Below, one piece after another: positions 42,023 through 54,821 of a stretch of DNA of 64,000 bases. Below the pieces are notes generated by a model, which saw only the letters and a program-made list of their open reading frames with translations, did not search any database and was not told the origin of the DNA. The number at the start of each line of letters is the position of its first letter. The first letter of the stretch is position 1. Position numbers and translations under genes: made by a program. This DNA comes from Lolium rigidum (taxonomy: Eukaryota; Streptophyta; Magnoliopsida; Poales; Poaceae): contig NC_061512.1 in assembly GCF_022539505.1 (NCBI RefSeq), forward strand, positions 248,574,510-248,638,509, read 5' to 3'.

Positions 42023-42704
42023 ATTGAATGAGTGGTTTTATCACTTAGCACCACAAGTTGGGGATTTTTAATCACAAAACACCAACATTTGGGGAAATTA
42101 TTTCACATAACACATTATTTGTCATTAGTCGGCTTGACAAGAGCATGACCCTACAGCGTGACACCAATTTACAGTACGTGAGCATGTTTGCTACAAACAA
42201 ATGAATTTTGGTGTGAAATTTTGTAGACACTCTGTGGAAATGAGAATATGAGTCACACTTGTTACATATGCTACACACAAATGAATTACCATATGACAAA
42301 TATCCACAAGAAATTATAACCACACAAGAACATGAGATTTGGGTAATATATTCTGTACCAGCATAAGGTTTTGATAATGTTTACCAATACAACTACCCTG
42401 GACATAAGATTTTATTTTGAACTGTCTGGACTTAAGATTTAACAACTAGTGTTGACAAACAGCTTTGTATTTGCGTTTAACAGCAAATACCACAAAATAA
42501 AGTCTAATTGTCTTTCTCCTGCGGTCACTCTTAAACTGACGGTGGCCGGAGGTCACTAATGGGCTATCAAACGAGAGATCATGTATTCTGCGAAACAATT
42601 ACCCCAAATGTTAGTGTTTTGTGATACAAATTTCTAGGGTTGTGGTTACTGTGATAAAAAAAATCCTGAACTTCGGTGTTAAGTGATAAAACCTCATTGG
42701 ATGA
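42023..42704. mobile_element. Mutator-type MITE (42032-42695) with 9-bp TSD
   Basis: The 9-bp duplication ATTGAATGA (42023-42031) and ATTGGATGA (42696-42704) flanks a 664-bp element. Its ends GTGGTTTTATCACTTAG and GTTAAGTGATAAAACCTC are inverted repeats, and the similarity extends inward through CACAAAACACCAACATTTGGGG and its counterpart. A 9-bp duplication and long terminal repeats fit a Mutator-like non-autonomous element. Confidence 0.65.
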
Positions 42705-42756
42705 ACTGGCTAGAGCATGCAATTCCACATGGCGCACACAGAGTTGCAAATAGAAA

Positions 42757-43365
42757 AAAATACAGGCAGTTTAATACTATCAATAAATTGCTCTCCTAGC
42801 TTGATTGCTATCATAACCTTTGTAATACGTACTACCACCATCCCGAAGTTTTTATCAAAAATCATTAACATGCAAAATACAAATTTAATATCATTAAATA
42901 GATAACGAATATATTTTCGTACGGTATCTACAAAATATTATATTTCTTGATAGATTGTTCCGAAAGTTTGGTCAAACTTTACTTGGTTTGACTTTTATAA
43001 ATAAGCCTTCAGGTTTGGGGTGGAGGTAGTAATGTAGTATACTTCAAACCCCAAAAAAGTACCGCACAGAAGTGATATTTGGAAAAGAAATGCGTAACGA
43101 AAGCGGACATAAGCTCTGCCTCTCCATCAGCAGATGTAAGGTTACGATCAGCAGAGTTCCGAGATAAAAAAAAATACAGGCAGTTTAATACTATCAACAA
43201 ATTGCTCTGCTAGCTTGACTGCTATCATAACCTTTGTAAAATGCATACTTCAAACCCCCAAAACATATCACACAGAAGTGATTCTCGGAAAAGAAATGCA
43301 TAACGAAAGCGGACATAACCTCGATCTTCCTCTCGATCAGCGGATGTAAGGTTAAGATCTCATAT
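42757..43365. repeat. local tandem duplication, one copy interrupted by a MITE
   Basis: AAATACAGGCAGTTTAATACTATCAA starts a block at about 42762 and again at 43170. Both continue through CTAGCTTGA(T/C)TGCTATCATAACC, TACTTCAAACCCC, CACAGAAGTGAT and AACGAAAGCGGACATAA to GATGTAAGGTTA. Only the first copy carries the element at 42832-43029. Confidence 0.8.
42832..43029. mobile_element. Stowaway-like MITE (198 bp) in the first duplicate
   Basis: TA flanks both sides (42830-42831, 43030-43031). Ends CTACCACCATCCCGAA and TTTGGGGTGGAGGTAG are inverted repeats related to the Stowaway consensus. The second duplicate shows the empty site. Confidence 0.7.
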
Positions 43366-44395
43366 AGCTACGCGGCAAACAACTATCTACAATGATCTAA
43401 TATCAGCAAGAATGCATTGCAAGAAAGCAACGAAAACTAGTGTAAGAAATCAAATGCATATAACAAAAGCGGACATGTAAAGTATTCATCAACCTTCGTC
43501 GAGGCCCGGGCGGATTTACTCTTTGGTTGGGGGTGGTCGACTTTGGGGCCGCGTTTTTGCCCATCTCGATCTCCGGTGAGGTGGACTACGAGTCGGGGAA
43601 GCGGATCCGGAGGAGATATGGCGCGGTGAACGTCGGCGTCGAGGAAGCTAATCCGGCTTGCTAGGCAGCAAGGGAGCCGGTAAAACGTGGTCGGTCACTA
43701 CGGTGGCCGGTGAGAAGGCGGTGATGGTGAGGAGGGGCGGTGGGGCACGGCCGTCGTCGTGGGAGTGTGCCTGGTAGAAGCATGAGAAAGATGTGGTGTT
43801 CGAATTGTGCTCTACAGGGAAATATCCTCTGTGGACCGATGTTTATAGGCCGACGGGCAAACCGCAGGTTTTGGGGTAGCTTGAAAATGGGACGCGCCAA
43901 CAATTTCGGCGCGTGTTTTGCGGCAGAGATGAAAGTCACCCATAAGAAACTTTCCTCATGGATGCTTGTTGCTTGGTCGTGTGGACAACATATATAGTGG
44001 GAGATGCCCATAGCTAGCTAGGCCATTCATATCAAACTCGAGTGATTATCACTAAGTTTACAATGAATATATTTCATGACACTTGATATTGGCCGGATAG
44101 TAGAAAATATATTTCATGACTATCGATCCCATATTAGTTAATTTATATTATTTCAATTGCTAAAATATTTTCATATTCTTTTAGAGTTCTAAAAAACACA
44201 CTACACAATGACAATGGATATCACTACCTTCTAGGTCCCGGTCATCAGATTTAGAGTAAAGTAGCTTAGCGACAGATTTAGACCTTTGTGCAACAAATAC
44301 ATGAGTTGGTGATATGTGCAAAAGAACAGGTTAAGTGAGTGTTTTGTGCAACAATGACAACAATAAGTGGAGTTTCGATCGTGCAAAGGATAAAA
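43366..44395. other. GC-rich segment and AT-rich flank, no recognisable gene
   Basis: 43490-43790 is GC-rich with CGGTGAGG, CCGGTGAG and GGCGGTGATGG motifs like the stretch at 35390-35730. On the minus strand TATAAACATCGG lies at about 43841, so this may be an old promoter and first exon, perhaps of the CACTA ORF. 44030-44200 repeats ATATATTTCATGAC twice. Confidence 0.4.
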
Positions 44396-44750
44396 GGTGG
44401 AAGAGGGATCACACGGAAGGAGAAAGAGAAAGGGAGAGCAGTGCCTCACGGGGCAGCTGTTATTTATGGTGAAAAGAAATGCTTCACTTTTTTCGGTGAG
44501 TGATGTTGAGCGGCACACGGGGTTTCAGTTATGTAGACCTGCAGTGCAGGCTACGCGCCCGTCTAATATTCATTTTTTTCAGCGACAAAAGGGAGAGAGA
44601 GAGAGAGAGAGAGAGAGTCTTGACGACGCGTCTTTACTTGACAAAGAAGATTGCTGGGAGTTTGCCTACCTACCGCACGTGACTTGTGCTCACTGATGTG
44701 TGGGACCTACACGCATGGGACCACACGTAAGTGACCGACCTACTTTATTC
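44396..44750 (-). repeat. inverted copy of the block at 49665-50035
   Basis: CTTGACAAAGAAGATTGCTGGGAGTTTGC, GACTTGTGCTCACTGATGTG and CCACACGTAAGTGACCGACCT here are the reverse complement of 49665-49770 with about 10 percent changes; GGAAGAGGGATCACACGGAAGGAG matches the reverse complement of 49990-50015. A (GA)n run lies at 44594-44618 where the other copies have a (CTCG)n run. Confidence 0.75.
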
Positions 44751-45119
44751 TAGGGGTGCCCCTCAAGCTAATACATAATCTGCAACATGAAACTATATTC
44801 GCTTATAAAATCTGAACTTTGAAATCCAATTTAATTTAAGTCTATTATTGGTCATATCAACTATCAAGTCTAAAATTACATTCGAAACTTGTTCAACGCT
44901 TTCTCATGAATTATTATGGTAGTTTTTTAAAATCAAATGCTAATTGATTTGAGATAATAAAAAACATATATTATTGCACAACAATGGGATATTAAAATAT
45001 CTATTTGTAAATAAAAATAAGAAGTCAATGTTGTGGTAAGTTAGGAGGTTCAAAGGGTAAACCAAATATAACGTTTTGTTCAATCTCATAGTTCATATTA
45101 CCAAGTTTGATTATCCCTG

Positions 45120-46125
45120 GACAACATTGTTTGTTATAGTGTTCCCTAATTGGGCATGGTGGTGCATCTTGCCATTTCTAACAATGTTGATGACTAGACT
45201 TTTCAAGTTTTCGGTATAAAAAATCGTTTTTCATTTTCTAGATGATAAAATATGTTTTTTGTGCATGGGGTAGAAAAGATATGGGTCAAAATGGCGCATC
45301 TACATTTTTTAAATAAATTACGCCATATTTTAATGACAAATCCCAAATTTACGGTTTTTAGTGCTTTCTAGCTAGTTTCGCACATTTAAATGACTTTATG
45401 CTTGATTTATTGAAAGTAATTCAAATTTGAATTGTAGATATGTTATAACTTGGTCCTACAAGTCCCCATAAATAATTTTTATATACATATTACTTACTAT
45501 ATATAGAAACCAGCGATAGTACTGAAATATTCAACCCCTTTGCAGGATAATCATGTAAAACATTTTGACCTGGTTTTGAAATAAATAAATGAAACTGAAG
45601 AAAACCTGAAAAATGAAACCCTTCTATGTGCTTGTATGTGTTAGTTGACGGGGAAAATAAGAAACATGTGATAGGGTAGTGAAAAACAAAATGTCTTCAC
45701 AAAGCGGACTATCGTGTATGAAGATTCATGGTTTGCAAGCCAAATGATATAGTTATGGCCATATTTGTGGCACGGTTTGTTACAATGTGCCCAAATTGGG
45801 CATGGTGGTGCATCTTGCCATTCCCAACAATGTTAATGACTAGACTTTTCAACTTTTCGGTATAAATTTTTTTTTTCATTTTCTAGATGACAAAATATGT
45901 TTATTTTGTGAATGGTGTACATATAAGATACGGGTCAAACTGGCAACTCTACATTTTTTAGATAAATTACGCCATATTTTAGTGCCAATTCCCAACTTTT
46001 ACGGTTTTAGTACTTTCAAGATAGTTTCGCACATTTAAACGACTTTATGCTGATTTACTGAAAGTAATTCCAATGTGAAATGTGGGGGTGTTATAACTTC
46101 GTCAAAGAAATCCCCCAAAAACATA
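45120..46125. repeat. two direct copies of a roughly 340-bp AT-rich block
   Basis: TTGGGCATGGTGGTGCATCTTGCC starts copies at about 45150 and 45795. Both run through TGACTAGACTTTTCAA, TTTCATTTTCTAGATGA, AAATTACGCCATATTTTA and GACTTTATGC to TGTTATAACTT. They precede the satellite-like array. Confidence 0.8.
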
Positions 46126-49100
46126 GTTTAGGGTTGGGGGTAGATACGGAGTACATGATTTGTATGTTTTGAATATGTCTAGACCTTGTTTATCAACCTG
46201 AATGCTTAATTACTATATATATGACGTAAGAAGGCTATGTGCTTTGGGTTTTCATTTTTTTTGATTTTTTCTGAATTTTTATGCTCATTTGAATCTTGGT
46301 CAAATCCTAGGTTTGACTAGGATTTAAACAAACTTAAAACATGAAAATGAAAAGGTAAGCATGGATCCTTCCTAGTCACTCTAAAATTAAGCTTTTGGGA
46401 AGTTTTAGAAATTTCCATGTTTGAAACCCGAAACCACTTCTCTTCATGCTTGACTTCATAAGACAAAGTTAAGGGTTAGGGGTAGATACATGCCTTTTCT
46501 GTTTTGAATATGTCTAGACCTTGTTCATCAACTTGAATGCTTACTATATATATATATATGACATAAGAAGGCTATATATATATGTGCTTTGGTTTTTGGT
46601 TTTTGTTTTTTCTGAATGTTTATATATGCCCATTTGAATCTTGGTCAAATCCTAGGTTTGACCAAGATTTAAACAAGTTTAAAACATGAAAGTGAAAAGG
46701 TAAGCATGGATCCTTCTTAGTCATTCTAAAATGAAGCTTTTGGGGGGTTCTTGAAATCTCAATGTTTGAAACCCAAAACCACTTCTCTTCATGGTTGACT
46801 TCATAAGACAGATGAGTTTAGGGTTATGGGGTAGATACATGATTTGTCGGGTTTGAATATGTCTAGACATGCTTGTTTATCAACTTGAATGCTTACTATA
46901 TGACCTAAGAAGACTATGCATGTGCATTGGTTTTTCATTTTTTGTTCTTTCTGAATGTTTATGCCCATTTGAATCTTGGCCAAATCCTAGGGTTTGACCA
47001 AGATTTAAACAAGTTTAAAACATTAAAATGAAAAGGTAATCATGGATCCTTCTTAGTCACTCTAAGATGAAGTTTTTGGGAGGTTTTCGAAATTTCCATG
47101 CATGTTTGAAACCCAAAACCACTTCTCTTCATGTTTGACTTCATAAGACGAGTTTAGGGTTAGGGCTAGGGGTAGATACATGATTTTCTAGTTTGAATAT
47201 GTCTAGACCATGTTTATCAACTTGAATCTTGGCCAAATCCTAGGTTTGACCAAGATTTAAACAAGTTTAAAACATGAAAATGAAAAGGTAAGCCTGGATC
47301 CTTCTTAGTCACTCTAAAATGAAGCTTTTGGGAGGTTTTTGAAATCTCAATGTTTGAAACCCAAAACCATTTCTCATCATGCTTGACTTCATTAGATATA
47401 GTTTAGGGTTAGGTGTAGATACACGATTTGTCTGGTTTGAATATGTCTAGACCTTGTTTATCAACTTCAATTCTTACTATATGACATAAGAAGACTATAT
47501 GTGCTTTGGTTTTTGATTTTTTAATTTTTTCTGAATGTTTATGCCCATTTGAATCTTGGTCAAATCCTAGGTTTGACCAAGATTTAAACAAGTCTATAAC
47601 ATGAAAATGAAAAGGTAAGCCTGGATCCTTCTTAGTCATTCTAAAATGAAGCTTTTGGGGGTTCTTGAAATCTCAATGTTTGAAACCCAAAACCATTTCT
47701 CATCATGCTTGACTTCATTAGATATAGTTTAGGGTTAGGTGTAGATACACGATTTGTCTGGTTTGAATATGTCTAGACCTTGTTTATCAACTTCAATTCT
47801 TACTATATGACATAAGAAGACTATATGTGCTTTGGTTTTTGATTTTTTGATTTTTTCTGAATGTTTATGCCCATTTGAATCTTGGTCAAATCCTAGGTTT
47901 GACCAAGATTTAAACAAGTTTAAAACATGAAAATGAAAAGGTAAGCATGGATCCTTCTTAGTCACTCTAAAATGAAGCTTTTGGGAGGTTTTTGAAATTT
48001 CCATGTTTGAAACCCAAAACCACTTCTCTTCATGGTTGACTTCATAAGACATGCGAGTTTAGAGTGTTAGGGGTAGATACATGATTTGTCGAGTTTGAAT
48101 ATGTCTAGACCTTGTTTATCAACTTGAATTCTTACTATATGACATAAGAAGGCTATGTGCTTTGGTTTTTCATTTTTCCGGTTTTTTGAATATTATGCCC
48201 ATTTGAAGATTTTGGGAGGTTCTTGAAATTTTCATGTTTGAAACCAATACGACTTCTCTTCATGCTAGACTTCATAAGATCGACCGAGTTTATGGTTAGG
48301 GGGTAGATACATGATTTGTCTGGTTTGAACATGTCTAAACCTTGTTTATCAACTTGAAAGCTTACTATATGACATACGAAGACTATGTGCTTTTGTTTTT
48401 CATTCTTCTATTTTTTTTATTTTATGCCCATTTGAATCTTGGTCAAATCCTATGTTTGACCTGGATTTAAACAAGTATATAATATGAAAACGAAAAGGTA
48501 AGCATGGATCCTTCTTAGTCACTCTAAAATGAAGCGGCTTTTGGGATGTTCTTGAAATTTTCATGTTTGAAACCCAAAACCACTTCTCTTCATGATTGAC
48601 TTCATATAAGACAGAGTTTAAGGTTAGGGGCAGATATATACATGATTTTCTAGTTTGAATATGTCTAGACCTTGTTTATCAACTTGAATGCTTACTATAT
48701 GACATAAGAATGCTATGTGCTTTGGTTTATCAATCTTTTGGTTTTTCCTGAATTTTTATGCCCATTTGAATCTTGGTCAAATCCTAGGTTTCACAAAGAT
48801 TTAAACAAGTTTAAAATCTGAAAATTAAAAGGTAAGCATGGATCCTTCTTAGTCACTCTAAAATGAAGCTTTTGGGAGGTTTTTGAAATTTCCATGTTTG
48901 AAACCCAAAACCACTTCTCTTCATGCTTAATTGACTTCATAAGACAGAGTTTAGAGTGTTAGGGGTAGATACATGATTTGTCTAGTTTGAATACGTCTAG
49001 ACCTTGTTTATCAACTTGAATTCTTACTATATGACATAAGAAGGCTATGTGCTTTGGTTTTTCATTTTTCTGATTTTTTTGAATTTTATGCCCATTTGAA

Positions 49101-49539
49101 TCTTGGTCAAATACTAGCTAGGTTTGACCAAGATTTAAACAAGTTTAAAACATGAAAATGAAAAGGTAAGCCTCGATCCTTCTTAGTCACTCTAAAATGA
49201 AGCTTTTGGGAGGTTTTTGAAATTTGCATGTTTGAAACCCAAAACCACTTCTCTTCATGCCTTACTTCATAAGACGGAGTTTAGGGTCGTTAGGGAGTAG
49301 ATACATGATTTGCCTGGTTTGAATATGTCTAGACCTTGTTTATCATCTTGAATGCTTACTATATGACAGAAGAAGACTATGTGCATTGGTATTTCATTTT
49401 TTTTTGAATTTTCATGCCCATTTCAATCTTGGTGAAATCCTAGGTTTGAGCAAGATTTAAACAAATTTAACACGTGAAAACGAATAAGCATGGATCCTTC
49501 TTAGTCACTCCAAAATGTACCAATTGATAGATGTGTTAA

Positions 49540-50330
49540 CTTTGCTTCATGGAAAAATTAATGTCATGTAAATGAGTTAACTTGGATTTCCTGCCGTTGA
49601 ATCCATAGGAAACTTTGTTCTAATGCACTATAATAATCAACCGTGTTTTTACACCAACATTGCCAACAGGTCTGTCACTTACGTGTGGCGCCCATGCGTG
49701 AGGTCCCACACTTCAGTGAGCACAAGTCAAGTGCAGTAGGTACGCAAACTCCAAGCCATCTTCTTTGTCAAGAGAAGACGCATCAGGATGCGTTTTGGAA
49801 ATCTGTGGGTCCTTATGGATCCTTCGGTTGTCCCTCTCACAAAAAAAAACAAATCTCTCTCATTCTCGGCCTCGCTCGACTCGCTCGCTCGCTCGCTCGC
49901 ACCTCCTGCTCACTGACAAACCCTGCACAAAAGTCAACATCATCACCCGAAAAAGGGAGACACCATAATGCTCTCCCTTCTTCTCTCCTTCCGAGTGATC
50001 CCTCTTCCTCCGAGTTTCACTCGACGGGCAAACACACATGTGCTTGCATAGTAATAATAATAAAAAGGTAGAAAAATCAACCTACGAATCTATAATTAAA
50101 TACGTTAAACTAGGGTTTTGCCCGAGTACTACGAGATCAAGTTCATAAAAAATCCAACTACGGGGTTCGAACAACCCCATTTCTAATCCAAGATTTTTTC
50201 GACCTCATCCAAATGGCCTCAAACTATAGGGTTAATTAGCATCTAGTGCAGTATGTGTGAACATGTATGCACTATGTGTGCTATAACTTGTATGTCTTTC
50301 AAATTTGAACCAAATTTGAAATATATGAAA
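49540..50330. other. unique block inserted in the array (first copy)
   Basis: Carries TGTCACTTACGTGTGG, GTGAGCACAAGTCAAGTGCAG, a (CTCG)n run at 49876-49898 and TCACTCGACGGGCAAACACAC. The 142-residue frame at 49643-50071 is low-complexity and overlaps repeats, so I do not call it a gene. Its partner is at 53444-54234; an inverted relative lies at 44396-44750. Confidence 0.6.
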
Positions 50331-53300
50331 TGGGGCTTTTGGCTTAAACGTTTGAAACCCAAAACGACTTCTCTTCATGCTAGGCATCATAAGACCGAGT
50401 TTAGGGTTAGGGGGTAGATACGGGATTTGTCTGTTTTGAATATGTCTATACCTTGTTTATCTACTTGAATATGCTTACTATAGATATATATGACGTAAGA
50501 AGACTATGTGCTTTGGTTTTTATTTTTTTTATTTTTCCAGAATTTTTATGCCCATTTGAATCTTGGTCAAATCCTAGGCTTGACCAATATTTAAACAAGC
50601 TTAAAACATGAAAATGAAAAGGTAAGCTTGGATCCTTCTTTGTCACTCTAAGATGAAGTTTTTGGGAGGTTTTCAAAATTTCCATGTCTGAAACCCAAAA
50701 ACACTTCTCTTCATGCTTGACTTCATAAGACAAAGCTAGTTTAGGGCTTTAGGGGGTAGATACATGATTTGTCTAGTTTGAATATGTCTAGACCTTGTTT
50801 ATCAACTTCAATTCTTACTATATGACATAAGAAGACTATATGTGCTTTGGTTTTTGATTTTTTGATTTTTTTGAATGTTTATGCCCATTTGAATCTTGGT
50901 CAAATCCTAGGTTTGACCAAGATTTAAACAAGTCTATAACATGAAAATGAAAAGGTAAGCCTGGATCCTTCCTAGCTAGTCATTCTAAAATGAAGCTTTT
51001 GGGGGGTTCTTGAAATCTCAATGTTTGAAACCCAAAAACCACTTCTCTTCATGGTTGACTTCATAAGACATGCAGAGTTTAGGGTTAGGGGGTAGATACA
51101 TGATTTGTCGGGTTTGAATATGTCTAGACATGCTTGTTTATCAACTTGAATGCTTACTATATGACATAAGAAGGCTATATATGTGCTTTGGTTTTTCATT
51201 TTTCTAGTTTTTTGAATGTTATATGCCCATTTGAAGATTTTGGGTGGTTCTTGAAATTTTCATGTTTGAAACCAATACGACTTCTCTTCATGCTAGACTT
51301 CATAAGATCGACCGAGTTTATGGTTAGGGGCTAGATACATGATTTGTCTGGTTTGAACATGTCTAAACCTTGTTTACCAACTTGCAAGGCTTACTATATG
51401 ACATAAGAAGACTATGTGCTTTTGTTTTTCATTCTTCTATTTTTTTATTTTATGCCCATTTGAATCTTGGTCAAATCCTATGTTTGACCTGGATTTAAAC
51501 AAGTATAAAATATGAAAACGAAAAGGTAAGCCTGGATCCTTCTTAGTCACTCTAAAATGAAGCGACTTTTGGGATGTTCTTGAAATTTTCATGTTTGAAA
51601 CCCAAAACCACTTCTCTTCATGATTGCTTCATAAGACAGAGTTTAAGGTTAGGAATAGATATATACATGATTTTCTAGTTTGAATATGTCTAGACCTTGT
51701 TTATCAACTTGAATGCTTACTATATGACATAAGAATGCTATGTGCTTTGGTTTATCATTCTTTTGGTTTTTTCTGAATTTTTATGCCCATTTGAATCTTG
51801 GTCAAATCCTAGGTTTCACAAAGATTTAAACAAGTTTAAAATCTGAAAATTAAAAGGTAAGCATGGATCCTTCTTAGTCACTCTAAAATGAAGCTTTTGG
51901 GAGGTTTTTGAAATTTCCATGTTTGAAACCCAAAAACCACTTCTCTTCATGCTTGACTTCATAAGACAGAGTTTAGAGTGTTAGGGGTAGATACATGATT
52001 TGTCTAGTTTGAATATGTCTAGACCTTGTTTATCAACTTGAATTCTTACTATATGACATAAGAAGGCTATGTGCTTTGGTTTTTCATTTTTCTGGTTTTT
52101 TTGAATATTATGCCCATTTGAAGATTTTGGGAGGTTCTTGAAATTTTCATGTTTGAAACCAATACGACTTCTCTTCATGCTAGACTTCATAAGATCGATC
52201 GAGTTTATGGTTAGGGGGTAGATACATGATTTGTCTGGTTTGAACATGTCTAAACCTTGTTTATCAACTTGAAAGCTTACTATATGACATACGAAGACTA
52301 TGTGCTTTTGTTTTTCATTCTTCTATTTTTTTTATTTTATGCCCATTTGAATCTTGGTCAAATCCTATGTTTGACCTGGATTTAAACAAGTATATAATAT
52401 GAAAACGAAAAGGTAAGCATGGATCCTTCTTAGTCACTCTAAAATGAAGCGGCTTTTGGGATGTTCTTGAAATTTTCATGTTTGAAACCCAAAACCACTT
52501 CTCTTCATGATTGACTTCATAAGACAGAGTTTAAGGTTAGGGGCAGATATATACATGATTTTCTAGTTTGAATATGTCTAGACCTTGTTTATCAACTTGA
52601 ATGCTTACTATATGACATAAGAATGCTATGTGCTTTGGTTTATCAATCTTTTGGTTTTTTCTGAATTTTTATGCCCATTTGAATCTTGGTCAAATCCTAG
52701 GTTTCACAAAGATTTAAACAAGTTTAAAATCTGAAAATTAAAAGGTAAGCATGGATCCTTCTTAGTCACTCTAAAATGAAGCTTTTGGGAGGTTTTTGAA
52801 ATTTCCATGTTTGAAACCCAAAACCACTTCTCTTCATGCTTAATTGACTTCATAAGACGAGTTTAGAGTGTTAGGGGTAGATACATGATTTGTCTAGTTT
52901 GAATACGTCTAGACCTTGTTTATCAACTTGAATTCTTACTATATGACATAAGAAGGCTATGTGCTTTGGTTTTTCATTTTTCTGATTTTTTTTGAATTTT
53001 ATGCCCATTTGAATCTTGGTCAAATACTAGCTAGGTTTGACCAAGATTTAAACAAGTTTAAAACATGAAAATGAAAAGGTAAGCCTCGATCCTTCTTAGT
53101 CACTCTAAAATGAAGCTTTTGGGAGGTTTTTGAAATTTGCATGTTTGAAACCCAAAACCACTTCTCTTCATGCCTTACTTCATAAGACGGAGTTTAGGGT
53201 CGTTAGGGAGTAGATACATGATTTGCCTGGTTTGAATATGTCTAGACCTTGTTTATCATCTTGAATGCTTACTATATGACAGAAGAAGACTATGTGCATT

Positions 53301-54816
53301 GGTATTTCATTTTTTTTTGAATTTTCATGCCCATTTCAATCTTGGTGAAATCCTAGGTTTGAGCAAGATTTAAACAAATTTAACACGTGAAAACGAATAA
53401 GCATGGATCCTTCTTAGTCACTCCAAAATGTACCAATTGATAGATGTGTTAACTTTGCTTCATGGAAAAAATAATGTCATGTAAATGAGTTAACTTGGAT
53501 TTCCTACCGTTGAATCCATAGGAAACTTTGTTCTAATGCACTATAATAATCAACCGAGTTTTTACACCAACAGGTCTGTCACTTACGTGTGGTGCCCATG
53601 CGTGAGGTCCCACACTTCAGTGAGCACAAGTCAAGTGCAGTAGGTACGCAAACTCCAAGCCATCTTCTTTGTCAAGAGAAGACGCATCAGGATGCGTTTT
53701 GGAAATCTGTGGGTCCTTCTGGATCCTTCGGTTGTCCCTCTCACAAAAAAAAACAAATCTCTCTCATTCTCGGCCTCGCTCGACTCGCTCGCTCGCTCGC
53801 TCGCACCTCCTGCTCACTGACAAACCCTGCACAAAAGTCAACATCATCACTCGAAAAAGGGGAGACACCATAATGCTCTCCCTTCTTCTCTCCTTCCGAG
53901 TGATCCCTCTTCCTCCGAGTTTCACTCGACGGGCAAACACACATGTGCTGCATAGTAATAATAATAAAAAGGTAGAAAAATCAACCTACGAATCTATAAT
54001 TAAATACGTTAAACTAGGGTTTTGCCCGAGTACTACGAGATCAAGTTCATAAAAAATCCAACTACGGGGTTCGAACAACCCCATTTCTAATCCAAGATTT
54101 TTTCGACCTCATCCAAATGGCCTCAAACTATAGGGTTAATTAGCATCTAGTGCAGTATGTGTGAACATGTATGCACTATGTGTGCTATAACTTGTATGTC
54201 TTTCAAATTTGAACCAAATTTGAAATATATGAAATGGGGCTTTTGGCTTAAACGTTTGAAACCCAAAACGACTTCTCTTCATGCTAGGCATCATAAGACC
54301 GAGTTTAGGGTTAGGGGGTAGATACAGGATTTGTCTGTTTTGAATATGTCTATACCTTGTTTATCTACTTGAATATGCTTACTATAGATATATATGACGT
54401 AAGAAGACTATGTGCTTTGGTTTTTATTTTTTTTATTTTTCCAGAATTTTTATGCCCATTTGAATCTTGGTCAAATCCTAGGCTTGACCAATATTTAAAC
54501 AAGCTTAAAACATGAAAATGAAAAGGTAAGCTTGGATCCTTCTTTGTCACTCTAAGATGAAGTTTTTGGGAGGTTTTCAAAATTTCCATGTCCGAAACCC
54601 AAAAACACTTCTCTTCATGCTTGACTTCATAAGACAAAGCTAGTTTAGGGCTTTAGGGGGTAGATACATGATTTGTCTAGTTTGAATATGTCTAGACCTT
54701 GTTTATCAACTTCAATTCTTACTATATGACATAAGAAGACTATATGTGCTAGCTTTGGTTTTTGATTTTTTGATTTTTTTGAATGTTTATGCCCATTTGA
54801 ATCTTGGTCAAATCCT

Positions 54817-54821
54817 AGGTT
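54817..54821. repeat. probable left target-site duplication (AGGTT)
   Basis: The five bases before the LTR start. The partner lies outside the window, so it cannot be confirmed. Confidence 0.4.

Larger units (their letters stand above)
46126..54821. repeat. satellite-like array of about 340-bp units (roughly 20 copies)
   Basis: Each unit has the same order: AAACCCAAAACCACTTCTCTTCATG, GACTTCATAAGAC, GTTTAGGGTTAGGGG, TAGATACATGATTTGTC, GTCTAGACCTTGTTTATCAACTTGAA, CTTACTATATGACATAAGAAG, TATGTGCTTTGG, ATGCCCATTTGAATCTTGGTC, AAAAGGTAAGCATGGATCCTTC, TTAGTCACTCTAAAATGAAGC. Spacing is about 320-345 bp, with some shortened units (for example near 48190, 51230 and 52110). Each normal unit contains a palindrome with arms CTTGGTCAAA and TTTGACCAAG. 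The minus-strand ORFs are short and only reflect the repeat period. The array is cut by an LTR element at 54822. Confidence 0.9.
48060..54821. repeat. higher-order duplication inside the array (period about 3.9 kb)
   Basis: 48061-50917 and 51975-54821 agree closely over 2.85 kb, including a non-repeat block (49540-50330 and 53444-54234), with an offset of 3904-3914 bases. A shorter block of about 760 bp (48190-48960) also recurs at 51226-51975 and 52100-52865. Copies differ by only a few bases per 100 over the large block, so this duplication is much younger than the array. Confidence 0.85.

Noticed and set aside
44199..44210. CACTACACAATG as a second CACTA terminus
   Set aside because: It points the wrong way for the element starting at 31900 and lacks the CAAGAAA continuation.
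49643..50071. 142-codon plus-strand frame, repeated at 53589-53873
   Set aside because: The copies differ in start and length, include a (CTCG)n run, and have no domain; it is part of the duplicated block.
47409..52247. Series of similar minus-strand frames with KPDKSCIY endings
   Set aside because: They reappear with the satellite period and are broken differently in each unit, so they reflect repeat structure and not a protein family.
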